Source of the DNA: Catellatospora sp. TT07R-123
Lineage (GTDB): Bacteria > Actinomycetota > Actinomycetes > Mycobacteriales > Micromonosporaceae
DNA: 64,000 nucleotides
Reading direction: 5' to 3'
Assembly (NCBI RefSeq): GCF_018327705.1
Contig: NZ_BNEM01000001.1
Span: 434,001 to 498,000, forward strand
In this document: positions 53,426-61,743 of the stretch, piece by piece
How positions within the stretch are numbered: the first letter of the stretch is position 1
Layout: each line of letters begins with the position of its first letter
Notes under the pieces: model-generated
Database searches by the model: none
What the model was told of the DNA's origin: nothing
The model's input: the letters and a program-made list of their open reading frames with translations, nothing else
Position numbers and translations under genes: made by a program

Positions 53426-55825
53426 TCAGCCTGGGCCGAAGGAGACGGTCAGGGTGGGCTTGTTGGTGTTCTCGCGGCTGTGCAGGCGCTGCTCGAAACC
53501 TGCCGCGCCCTCGCCGGCGTCGCGGATCTGCAGGCCGGTGTTGCCGGCGGCGTACAGGTCGGCGACCTGCGGGGTGACCGTCCACTCCACCCAGCCCGCA
53601 CGCACGGTCGCGGTGGCCGGGTTGCCGGTCGTCGCGGGCTGGGTGCGCCAGGTGACCCCGGTCTCGGTCCATGATCCGGCGAGCCGGGTGGCCCGCACGG
53701 TGCGCGTGGAGACGGCCGTGGACAGGTAGATGCGGAGCTTCGCGGTGGTGACCTTGCATCCTGCGGGCAGAGTCGGCAGCGGGAAGTGGACCAGTGACCG
53801 GGCGTCGGCGTTGGCCTTGCTCCGTACCTTCAGGATCGTGTCCTTGCCGTAGTTGGTCGTGGGCCAGCTAGAAGTGATCCAGGTGTCGGCGTCGGCGGTC
53901 CTGGTCGCCGTGGCCGGGCAGGCCGCGGTGCCGTTGACGGTGGCTGTGGCCTGGTCGTCCTCGGCGGCGTCGCTGTTGGCGGGCGTCGAGTCCGCGTCGG
54001 GCTGGTCGGCGGCCGATACCTGGGCGGTGTTCGCCTTCTGCCCGGTGGTGGTGACCTTCCCGACGAGCTGGAGGGTGGCGGCGGCGCCGCTGCCGAGGCC
54101 GCCGACCGACCAGACGCCGCTGGCCGCGGTGTAACCACCCTGGCCGGCGTTGGCGGACACGAACGTCACGCCCGACGGCAGCCGGTCGGTGACGGCCACC
54201 CCGGTGGCCGGGGCGGGCCCGGCGTTGGCGACCCGCACGGTGAAGGTCACGTTGCCGCCGACGGGCACGGTGGCGGGTGCGGCCGACGCGGTGACCGACA
54301 GGTCGATCGTCGGCGGTGGCGGCAGCCCGGCGCCCCAGTCGCGGACGAACACGTCACGGACGTTGTCGTCGTCCTCGGTGCTCAGGTTGTCGGCCACCGA
54401 GCCGAAGGCGACGAGCTTGCCGTCACCGGAGATCGACGGGTTGGTGGACCGGTCGTCGCCGCCCGGCCCGCTCGCGCCGGTCGCCCGGCTCACGAGTGCG
54501 GTGAGCTGGGACTGCAGGTCGCGGACGAACACGTCGGGGCACGGCCTGTCCGCCCCCTGGAGCGGGTCGTAGCACGTGTCGACGTCGCTGGGGCTGAGGT
54601 TGAGCGCGCGCGAGGTGAACGCGACGTACCGTCCGTCGGCGGAGATCGACGCTTCGGTCGAGGCCAGCGCGGCGGCGGCGCCGTTGGCGCCGTCGGCCCT
54701 GCTGACGAAGACCGTCCGGCTGTCGCGCAGGTCGCGGACGTAGACGCCGGAGACCCCGTCGACGTTGTCGGCGCTGAGGTTGGTCGCTTCCGAGCTGAAC
54801 GCGACGTAGCGGCCGTCGGCGGAGATCGACGGGCAGCGTGAGTCGCCGTTCAGAGCGAGTCCGCCACCGGAGCCGTCGACCCGGTTGGCGTATTCGCCGG
54901 TGCCGGTCTGCAGGTCGTACCGGACGATGTCGAACCAGCCGCTGCCGCCGCCGACGCCCCCGTCGAAGGCGGCGAACCGGCCGTCGCCGGACAGCTGCAC
55001 CCGGCAGGGCAGCTCCGTCGAGTAGGGCGTGCCTCCCGTGCTGAGGAACTTCGTGGTGCCGGTCCGCAGGTCCCGGACGAAGAAGTTGGGGCAGTAGTAG
55101 AAGGCGGTGTCCTCCAGGTAGCACTCGTGCGGGGCGACGGTGCTCAGGTTCGCCGCCACCGAGGTGAAGGCCACCCTGGCGCCGTCGTCGGAGATGGACG
55201 GGGTGACCGAGCCGCCGTCGGGGGCGTCACCGTCGACGCCGTCGGCCCTGCTCACGTACGTCGTCGTGCCGGCGGTGAGGTCGCGTACGAAGATGTCGGC
55301 GCAGGGCCCCTGTTCAAGGCCGCCCGCCACGAGGCAGGTGTCGTTGTCCTGCGAGCTCAGGTTGGCGGCCGTCGAGCTGAACGCCACGTAGCGGCCGTCG
55401 GCGGAGATCGCCGGATCCGCGGACGGGCCGTTCGCGGCCGCGCCGGTCGGACCGTCGGCGCGGCTGACCAGCGTCGTCGTGCCGGTCGTCAGGTCGCGTA
55501 CGAAGACGTTGGTATAGGCATTGTCATCCTGGTCGCTGAGGTTGTCGGCGTCGGAGGCGAAGACGACGTAGCGGCCGTTCGCGGAGACGGCCAGACCGTA
55601 GGAGTCGCCGTCGGCAGCGGCACCGCTGGTCCCGTCGGCCCGGCTGACCAGGGTGGTGTCGTATGTGGCCGCGTACGCCGGACTGCCCGGCACGGTGATC
55701 AGGGTGGTCGCCAGCAACGCGGCCGCGCAGGCACGTACGGGCAGGCGGCGGCGGAACGTGGAGGTGACGTGGGGGTCTCTGGCGCGTGGCACCCGCCACG
55801 CGCGCCCGGGGTTGGCAACTGCCAT
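53426..55825 (-). CDS. Secreted PD40 beta-propeller / DUF11 / DNRLRE-domain protein
   Basis: 799 residues. A signal peptide with cut near AYAA is followed by about seven WD40-like PD40 blades, each with a SISADGRYVAFSS and VFVRDL pattern (about residues 60-510). Then come a DUF11 immunoglobulin-like domain (DLSVTASAAPATVPVGGNVTF, about 520-640) and a C-terminal DNRLRE-type domain (TADADTWITSSWPTTNYGKD, about 650-799), found on surface and matrix proteins. No catalytic motif. It is probably a cell-surface or matrix-binding protein. ATG at 55825 follows GGAG; the hydrophobic signal core begins near residue 32. Confidence 0.85.
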   Translation of the reverse strand: MAVANPGRAWRVPRARDPHVTSTFRRRLPVRACAAALLATTLITVPGSPAYAATYDTTLVSRADGTSGAAADGDSYGLAVSANGRYVVFASDADNLSDQDDNAYTNVFVRDLTTGTTTLVSRADGPTGAAANGPSADPAISADGRYVAFSSTAANLSSQDNDTCLVAGGLEQGPCADIFVRDLTAGTTTYVSRADGVDGDAPDGGSVTPSISDDGARVAFTSVAANLSTVAPHECYLEDTAFYYCPNFFVRDLRTGTTKFLSTGGTPYSTELPCRVQLSGDGRFAAFDGGVGGGSGWFDIVRYDLQTGTGEYANRVDGSGGGLALNGDSRCPSISADGRYVAFSSEATNLSADNVDGVSGVYVRDLRDSRTVFVSRADGANGAAAALASTEASISADGRYVAFTSRALNLSPSDVDTCYDPLQGADRPCPDVFVRDLQSQLTALVSRATGASGPGGDDRSTNPSISGDGKLVAFGSVADNLSTEDDDNVRDVFVRDWGAGLPPPPTIDLSVTASAAPATVPVGGNVTFTVRVANAGPAPATGVAVTDRLPSGVTFVSANAGQGGYTAASGVWSVGGLGSGAAATLQLVGKVTTTGQKANTAQVSAADQPDADSTPANSDAAEDDQATATVNGTAACPATATRTADADTWITSSWPTTNYGKDTILKVRSKANADARSLVHFPLPTLPAGCKVTTAKLRIYLSTAVSTRTVRATRLAGSWTETGVTWRTQPATTGNPATATVRAGWVEWTVTPQVADLYAAGNTGLQIRDAGEGAAGFEQRLHSRENTNKPTLTVSFGPG

Positions 55826-55969
55826 GGTGACGGCTCCGTTCAGCCGGACGGTGTGGTCATGCCCAGATCGGACATGCCGTCACGCAGAGTAACCGTATGG
55901 CTACCTGCCGTCCGCCGACGCGCCGGGTCCGCCTCCCAGCAGGCCGGAACGCCCGGGCAGGCGCCGGGG

Positions 55970-56362
55970 TCAGCCGTTCGGCATCGCCGCGAGCAGCTCG
56001 GCCGCCAGGGTGATCAGCTGGTTGGCGCGCACCGCCAGGCTCGCGGCCAGCCCATGGCCGGTCACGGCCGCAGCCTCGGCGAGTTCGCGCAGCGCGGCCA
56101 GGTCGGTGTCCAGGCGGGCCAGGACCGCGGCGAGGTCGGCACCGCCGGCCCGCAGCTGTGCGGCGATCTCCTCCAGGCTCATGCCGGAGGACTCCAGCCG
56201 CTGCACGGTGGCGATCTGCTCCACCACCGCGGGGTCGTAGAGGCGGAAACCGCCGGAGGTTCGCGAGGCCGGGCTGATCAGGCCGAGATTGGTGTAGAAG
56301 TCGACGGTACGGTTGCTGACCCCCGCCGCGGCGGCGAGTTCACCGATCCGCATCAACGCCAT
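55970..56362 (-). CDS. MerR-family transcriptional regulator
   Basis: 130 residues. The N-terminal MerR helix-turn-helix (MRIGELAAAAGVSNRTVDFYTNLGLI) and a short helical coiled-coil tail are present. No metal-binding Cys pairs are seen, so it is not a classical metal sensor. ATG at 56362 follows GGAAGAGG; ATG at 56353 is possible. The region upstream (56363-56620, 258 bp) leads to the divergent Spo0M gene and contains no other clear gene. It may regulate that side. Confidence 0.9.
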   Translation of the reverse strand: MALMRIGELAAAAGVSNRTVDFYTNLGLISPASRTSGGFRLYDPAVVEQIATVQRLESSGMSLEEIAAQLRAGGADLAAVLARLDTDLAALRELAEAAAVTGHGLAASLAVRANQLITLAAELLAAMPNG

Positions 56363-56620
56363 GACCAGCCTCTTCCAGTAACCGTACAGTTTCACGTGCT
56401 AGTGTCGCCCTCATGGATGATCATAGCGCGGCCCCTGCGGCCCCGCGCCGGTCGAAACCCTTCCCGGCCGTCCGGGCCGCCCAGGCTGGAGCGCCGGCTC
56501 AGCCGTGCTGATCCGCGCCGGTGGCACCGTCGCGCAGCGGGCGCTGAAGGCCACCGGTCGGCTGTCGTCCCCCAGCACTCCCGCAGCTAGCCGAACACCG
56601 CCTCCGAAGGAAGGAACTCC

Positions 56621-57769
56621 GTGGTCTTCAAGAAACTGCTCGCCAGTCTCGGCCTGGGCGGCGTCGAGGTCGACACCGTCCTGTCGCCGCACCCGACCAC
56701 CCCCGGCGGGCCGCTGACCGGGCAGGTCAACCTGCGCGCCAAGTCCGACACCGACATCACCGCGATCTGGGTGCTGCTGGTGGCCACCACCCCGTTCGGG
56801 GAGACCGAACTGGGCCGCCAGCAGGTCGCCGGCGGGATGCGGGTGGCGGGTGGATCGACGCAGTCGGTGCCGTTCACTCTCGCAGTCCCCATGTTCGCGC
56901 CGTTCACGAGCCTGTACGGGCAGAATCTGCCCGGCGGCGGGATCGGCGTGCGCACCGAGGTCGCCGTCGCCTCCGGCAGCGCCAAGGGCGACTGGGACCC
57001 CGTGCGCGTCGACGCCGCCCCCGCCCACCAGCAGATCATCGACGCGCTCGGCACCATCGGGTGCCGGTTCGCCCGCAACGAGCTGCGGCCCGGCGCGACC
57101 GCCGGGCTGCCCGCCCCGGTGGCGCAGGCGGTCACGTTCTACGCGCCGCTACCGGAGGGCCAGCAGCCGGGCCCGCACATTCCGCAGCTGACCTTCACCT
57201 TCACCGCCACGGGCGACGTGCTGGTCGTGCTGACCGAACTCAGCGCCCGGCCCGGCAGCGCCGACCGCCACGACCTTCCGCCGGCCGACGTCGCGCGGTT
57301 GAGCGCCGAGGGCGGCTGGGTCGGCGAGGTCGACCGGTGGATCGTCGCCGCGCTGGACAAGCTGGGCCAGGCCCCGGCCGCGACGCCCGGCTCGTTCATG
57401 CAGCCGCACGCCCCCGCCGGCCAGCATCGCGGTCACGCACCCGGCTACGGTCAGCCCGGATACGGTCAGCCCGGATACGGCCACCGGCCGCAGCAGGGGC
57501 ACGGCTACGCCTACGGCGGCCACGGCGACTACCGGTACGGCGGCTACCAGGGCAGGCCCAGCATGGCCGGCGCGGTCGCCGCGGGTGTCGGCGGCGCCGC
57601 GCTGGGCTTCCTCGGCGGCATGGTCATCGGCGACATGATCGGAGACGCGTTCTCGCCCGACGTGGCCGAGGCGATCGACGACCCGGGTGCGGCCGCGGCC
57701 GACTACGCCGGCTTCGAGGACGGCGGCTTCGACGGCGGATTCGACGGCGGCGACTTCGGAGACTTCTGA
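56621..57769 (+). CDS. spo0M: Spo0M-family sporulation-control protein
   Basis: 382 residues. The first 250 residues match Spo0M, an arrestin-like double beta-sandwich protein (FKKLLASLGLGGVEVDTVLSPH, PGGPLTGQVNLRA, LPGGGIGVRTEVAV). A Gly/Tyr/His-rich repeat tail follows (GYGQPGYGQPGYGHRPQQGH), then a glycine-zipper-like hydrophobic segment (AGAVAAGVGGAALGFLGGMVIGDMIGD) and an acidic Phe/Gly tail (GGFDGGFDGGDFGDF). In Bacillus Spo0M modulates sporulation entry; in actinomycetes the role is unclear. GTG at 56621 follows GGAAGGAA. A BI-1-like membrane protein gene follows on the same strand. Confidence 0.9.
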   Translation: MVFKKLLASLGLGGVEVDTVLSPHPTTPGGPLTGQVNLRAKSDTDITAIWVLLVATTPFGETELGRQQVAGGMRVAGGSTQSVPFTLAVPMFAPFTSLYGQNLPGGGIGVRTEVAVASGSAKGDWDPVRVDAAPAHQQIIDALGTIGCRFARNELRPGATAGLPAPVAQAVTFYAPLPEGQQPGPHIPQLTFTFTATGDVLVVLTELSARPGSADRHDLPPADVARLSAEGGWVGEVDRWIVAALDKLGQAPAATPGSFMQPHAPAGQHRGHAPGYGQPGYGQPGYGHRPQQGHGYAYGGHGDYRYGGYQGRPSMAGAVAAGVGGAALGFLGGMVIGDMIGDAFSPDVAEAIDDPGAAAADYAGFEDGGFDGGFDGGDFGDF

Positions 57770-57777
57770 CCGGCCAC

Positions 57778-57812
57778 GCCGGGTCGGGCGGCCCGGGGCC
57801 GCCCGACCCGGC
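57778..57812 (+). terminator. Hairpin between spo0M and the BI-1-like gene
   Basis: Arms 57778-57792 and 57798-57812 are complementary over 15 bp with a 5-nt loop, 8 nt after the spo0M stop and 40 nt before the next start. It may be a terminator or attenuator; the genes have only an 83-bp gap. Confidence 0.6.
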
Positions 57813-57852
57813 CTGATCCCACCGCCCCCGTACTACGCAGAAGGAGTCCTGA

Positions 57853-58677
57853 GTGAAGTCCTCCAACCCGGTGCTCGGGCGGATCACCGCCGCCGCGCAG
57901 CAGCCGACCTACACCGTGGCCGGCGGGCCCGCCCCCACTTACAGCTACGCCGGGCGCACCTACCAGCAGCCGGACGCCGGCTACGGCTACCCCGAGACCG
58001 TGCAGGCACCGCGTGACGTCATGACCATCGACGACGTCGTGGTCAAGACCGTGTCGCTGATCGGCGCGGCGGCTGCCGCAGCGGCCGCCACGTGGATCCT
58101 CGTGCCGCCGCCGGCCATGGGCGTGGTGTGGATCGCCGCGATGCTCATCGGCCTGGTGCTCGGCCTGGTCATCTCGTTCGCGCAGGTCACCAACCCGGCC
58201 GTGCTGTTCGCGTACGCGATCGTCGAAGGCGTGTTCCTCGGCGCGGTGTCCAAGGCGTTCGAGACCCGCTGGAACGGCATCGTCGCCCAGGCCGTCATCG
58301 CCACCCTCGGCGTCTTCCTGGTCATGGCCGCGCTGTACAAGGCGCGGATCGTCCGGGCCACGCCGAAGTTCATGAAGGTCGTGATCGGCGCCGCCGCAGG
58401 CCTGGGCGTCGTCATGCTCATCAACCTCGTGATCAGCCTGTTCACCGGCTCGGCCGGGCCGCTGCGCGACGGCGGCGGCATCGCGATCGTCTTCAGCCTG
58501 GTCTGCATCGTCGTCGCGGCGCTCATGTTCGTCGTGACCTTCCAGCAGATCGAGGACGGCATCGCCGCCGGGCTGCCGCGCAAGTACGGATGGCTGGGCG
58601 CGTTCGGCATCCTCGTGGAACTGGTCTGGCTCTACCTGGAGATCCTGCGGCTGATCTCCTACTTCCAGGAGGACTGA
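57853..58677 (+). CDS. Bax inhibitor-1/YccA-family membrane protein
   Basis: 274 residues. A Tyr/Pro-rich N-terminal tail (QPTYTVAGGPAPTYSYAGRTYQQP) precedes seven predicted membrane helices (starting VVKTVSLIGAAAAAAAATWIL) and a C-terminal FGILVELVWLYLEILRLISYFQED, the BI-1/YccA signature. Bacterial members include proton- or calcium-dependent channels and FtsH partners. GTG at 57853 has AGAAGGAG upstream. Its pairing with Spo0M suggests a membrane-stress or development role; a calcium role is inferred only. Confidence 0.9.
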   Translation: MKSSNPVLGRITAAAQQPTYTVAGGPAPTYSYAGRTYQQPDAGYGYPETVQAPRDVMTIDDVVVKTVSLIGAAAAAAAATWILVPPPAMGVVWIAAMLIGLVLGLVISFAQVTNPAVLFAYAIVEGVFLGAVSKAFETRWNGIVAQAVIATLGVFLVMAALYKARIVRATPKFMKVVIGAAAGLGVVMLINLVISLFTGSAGPLRDGGGIAIVFSLVCIVVAALMFVVTFQQIEDGIAAGLPRKYGWLGAFGILVELVWLYLEILRLISYFQED

Positions 58678-58750
58678 CCCCAACGGCTCGCGGCCCGTGC
58701 ACGCCGTACGGGCCGCGACCGCCGTGCCGCCGGGAGGCGGACGCCCGGGG

Positions 58751-60049
58751 TCAGCCGTCCGCGGACCGTCCGCCCCGGGAGTTGAGCCGTCCCAGCAGGC
58801 TGTGGGCCGCCTCGGTGAGCAGCGCCCGGTCGTAGCTGACGATCGCGTCGAACTCCCGCTGGCCGTCCCCGCCGGTCGACCGGACCTCCTCGGCGAACAG
58901 GCCCCCGGCGAAATAGCTGTTCACGACGATGACCGTCCACTCCCCCACCAGCGGGTCGTCAGCGCGCAGCGTCACGCCGCGCAGGCCCGGCGCGGGACGG
59001 GCCGGCATGCCGCCGGCGAACACCGCGATGAAGGCGCCGCCTGCGGCCCATGCGGCATACCGGGTGCGCACCGTCGCGGTGAAGTGGACCCGGTGCTGGA
59101 ACGTCGCGAGCAGGACCATGGCCTCCGGGGCGCGGCTGGCCATGGCCTCCAGCCGGGCGCTGACCCGGATCAGCGCACGCCTGGTGGTCAGGGCAGGGTC
59201 GCGGTAGCGGCGGGCGATCTGGAACGGGGTCGAGTCCCCAGCGCGCGACCCGGCGCTGCGGGGCAGGTCGGCGCCGGGATGCGTGTGCCGGCGCGGCAGC
59301 GGGCCGGGGCGGCCGAACAGCCAGCCCTGCCCCAGGGTCGCCCCCATGGCGATCGCCGAGGCGCGGTGCTGCGGGGTCTCGATGCCCTCAGCGAGGACCA
59401 CCGCTCCGGTCCGCGCCGACTCGGCCCGGACCGCCTGCACGACCTGGCGCGCCACGGCGGTGTCCGGGTGCTGCACGACCTCCCGATCCAGTTTGATCAC
59501 TTCGGGGCTGAGCAGGGACATCAGCGCCAGGCTGGCGGGGTTGGACCCGACGTCGTCCAGGGCGATGCGCGCCCCGCGACCGCGTACGCGCGTCATCAGC
59601 GCCATCAGGGCGGCGGGGTCCTCCCCGAGGAACCGCTCGGTGATCTCGGCGACCACCTGGAGCCGCTCGGCACCGTCGTCGACCGAGGCGACCAGGTCGG
59701 GCGGGCAGCGGGTCCGCAGCGCCATCGGCTCGACGTTGACGAACAGCGGCATCTCGTACGGCAGACCCGCCCGCAGCGCGTGCCGGAACGCCACAGCCCG
59801 CGCCACCCAGTCCAGTTCCCCGAGCCGGCCCGCTCGCAGCGCGTGCCCGAACATCGCCGCCGGGAGCTCGAAGGCCGAACCGGCCGGTCCGCGCGCCAGC
59901 GCCTCGTAACCGGCGACCCTGCCGGTGGCCAGCACCACGATCGGCTGGAAGACCGGGTAGAGGGCGCGACGGTCCAAGATCGCGTCGAACTCGGCGTCGC
60001 CGCCGGAGCCGCCGGGCGCAGACCCGCCTGCCCGCGAGGCGCTGGGCAT
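58751..60049 (-). CDS. EAL-domain (c-di-GMP phosphodiesterase) protein with C-terminal DICT sensor
   Basis: 432 residues. The EAL motif (E49-A-L51 in YEALARG), ITERFLG, DDVGS (DDFGxG in most active enzymes), KLD and EGIE are present, so metal and c-di-GMP binding residues are largely kept, although the DDFG loop is altered. The C-terminal 180 residues (RRALIRVSARLEAMASRAPEAMVLLATFQHRVHFT) form a DICT domain, a light or redox-linked sensor found beside GGDEF/EAL and MerR proteins. No GGDEF. It probably hydrolyses or senses c-di-GMP, which controls development in actinomycetes. ATG at 60049 sits close to TTGAGG. Confidence 0.88.
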   Translation of the reverse strand: MPSASRAGGSAPGGSGGDAEFDAILDRRALYPVFQPIVVLATGRVAGYEALARGPAGSAFELPAAMFGHALRAGRLGELDWVARAVAFRHALRAGLPYEMPLFVNVEPMALRTRCPPDLVASVDDGAERLQVVAEITERFLGEDPAALMALMTRVRGRGARIALDDVGSNPASLALMSLLSPEVIKLDREVVQHPDTAVARQVVQAVRAESARTGAVVLAEGIETPQHRASAIAMGATLGQGWLFGRPGPLPRRHTHPGADLPRSAGSRAGDSTPFQIARRYRDPALTTRRALIRVSARLEAMASRAPEAMVLLATFQHRVHFTATVRTRYAAWAAGGAFIAVFAGGMPARPAPGLRGVTLRADDPLVGEWTVIVVNSYFAGGLFAEEVRSTGGDGQREFDAIVSYDRALLTEAAHSLLGRLNSRGGRSADG

Positions 60050-60157
60050 ACCTCAAGCTACCCAACCAGCCCCGGCCCGACGGTGCTTTCGGTCGTTTGC
60101 CGCCTGGACCGCGCCGGTATGTCCTGCCGACGCGGTCCGGGCGGCCCTGTCCGGCCG

Positions 60158-61582
60158 CTACTGGACCGCCCCGGCGGCGCTGAGCAGGTCGGCGTACCAG
60201 GTGGCGTAGGGCTGGTTGGTGGCCGGGTAGTTGGCCGGCGGTGCCGTGGCCAGCGAGGCGCTGTCGAAGTCCCAGCCGCGTACGACCTTGCCGGCGTTGC
60301 GGCTCGCGGTGATGAAGGACCTGTTCGACGCGACGGAGGCGTAGAAGATCGCGCCTTCGGCCAGCAGCGCGCTGTCGCCGGCCTGGAACTCGTCGAAGGC
60401 TGTCTGCTGGTAGCGCACGCGCGTGGCACCGATCCGGTCGGTCGCGTAGCGCAGCGTGGTGGCCGGGGCGGCGCCGTCCGCGCCGGTGCTGACCGTCACC
60501 CGCATCGATCCGCTGGTGGAGGCGGCGGTGGTGAAGCGGGGGTCGGCGGTCTTGGCGTGGGTGGCGCTGTTCCAGGTCACGGTGCCGGCCGCCGGGTCGA
60601 GGACGGCGTCCCAGAACCAGTTCTGGTTCTGGGACTGGCTGCGGTGGATCTCCTTGAGCGTGTTGCCGGCGGGGCTGGCGAACGCGATCGACGGCAGGAT
60701 GCCCGTGTCGTACTGCCGGCTGGCCGACCAGGTGATGTCGCCGTCGGCGGTGAGCTGCCCGACGCGATACCACAGCGTGCTCGCGTTCTGCGACTTGTGC
60801 ACCTCGACGAGCAGACCGCTGTCGTTGAGCGCCACCGCGGGCGTCGTGCCGGAGTCGTATCGGCCGTGCCGCAGCCAGCTGACGCGGCCGTCCGGGCCGT
60901 AGGTTCCGCTCCAATACCACAGCGCTCCGGCGCCGGAGTCGTGTACCTCGACGACCTGGCCCCTGGAGTTGATCGCGACACTCGGGTCGGCACCGGAGTC
61001 CGCCTTGTACGCGCTGCGGGTCCCCGCGTGCCCGGACAGCAGCGTGATGACGCGTCCCCGCAGCGACCCGACGGTGCCGAGGGCGCCGGGCACGTCCTGT
61101 GCCCGCACCAGCCGGGTCCCGAACACCCCGGCGAGCTCGGCGTTCAGCGCGGCCAGATCACCTGCGGCGTAGGAGGTGTTGTCGGTGAGGTCGTCCTTGA
61201 GGTCGAGCATCACCAGCAGCGGCGCGTGGCCGGGATGAGCGGCCGACCAGGCGGCCACCGTCTGCAACCACGGCCGCAGGTTGTTCGACGCGGGGTTGCC
61301 GCTGTGGTCGACCAGGTCGCCGGGTGAGCTGTGGCCGACGCCGTAGTCCCCGGTCGTGGCGTACCCGTTGTCGTGGATGTCGAACTCCAGGAACCGTACG
61401 CCGTTGTCGAGCTGAGAGGTGATCGATCCCTTCGCCCCGTCGGCGTTGCCCGAGTAGCTGTTGTGGGTCGCGCGGAACACGGCGGAGGCGAAGGGCAGGT
61501 CGTCGGGCGCGGCGGCCGCGGGCGCGGCGGTGGCCGCGAGGGCGAGCATGACCGCGCTGACCGCGGTGGCGAGTCTTCTCAC
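60158..61582 (-). CDS. Secreted PI-PLC-like phosphodiesterase with an inserted repeat domain
   Basis: 474 residues. A signal peptide (RRLATAVSAVMLALAATAAPAAAA) leads to the PI-PLC X-type barrel: H40 in ATHNSYSG, GVRFLEFDIHDNG (about 61-73), and H84 in VGHSSPGD as the probable second His. The barrel is interrupted (about residues 195-345) by repeats of about 48 residues with a VAINSRGQVVEVHDS, LWYW pattern, resembling a beta-propeller-like domain, and then resumes (GRAIFYASV-like segment AEGAIFYASVASNRSF). GTG at 61582 is used; TTG at 61591 adds three residues. Substrate is likely a phospholipid or glycosyl-phosphatidylinositol, unproven. Confidence 0.82.
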   Translation of the reverse strand: MRRLATAVSAVMLALAATAAPAAAAPDDLPFASAVFRATHNSYSGNADGAKGSITSQLDNGVRFLEFDIHDNGYATTGDYGVGHSSPGDLVDHSGNPASNNLRPWLQTVAAWSAAHPGHAPLLVMLDLKDDLTDNTSYAAGDLAALNAELAGVFGTRLVRAQDVPGALGTVGSLRGRVITLLSGHAGTRSAYKADSGADPSVAINSRGQVVEVHDSGAGALWYWSGTYGPDGRVSWLRHGRYDSGTTPAVALNDSGLLVEVHKSQNASTLWYRVGQLTADGDITWSASRQYDTGILPSIAFASPAGNTLKEIHRSQSQNQNWFWDAVLDPAAGTVTWNSATHAKTADPRFTTAASTSGSMRVTVSTGADGAAPATTLRYATDRIGATRVRYQQTAFDEFQAGDSALLAEGAIFYASVASNRSFITASRNAGKVVRGWDFDSASLATAPPANYPATNQPYATWYADLLSAAGAVQ

Positions 61583-61743
61583 GAGCGGCAAGGTACGCCG
61601 ACACGGTGAAGTCAGTCTATATTCGAGCTGAACCGGCGTACGGGCTGGACATGTCTTCGCGGCGTCACGGCCGTCGGGGCATCCGGCCTATGCCGGGCGG
61701 GTGACCGCGGATGCCAGGCCCGCCGAGGGCAGGACGGCGGGTC

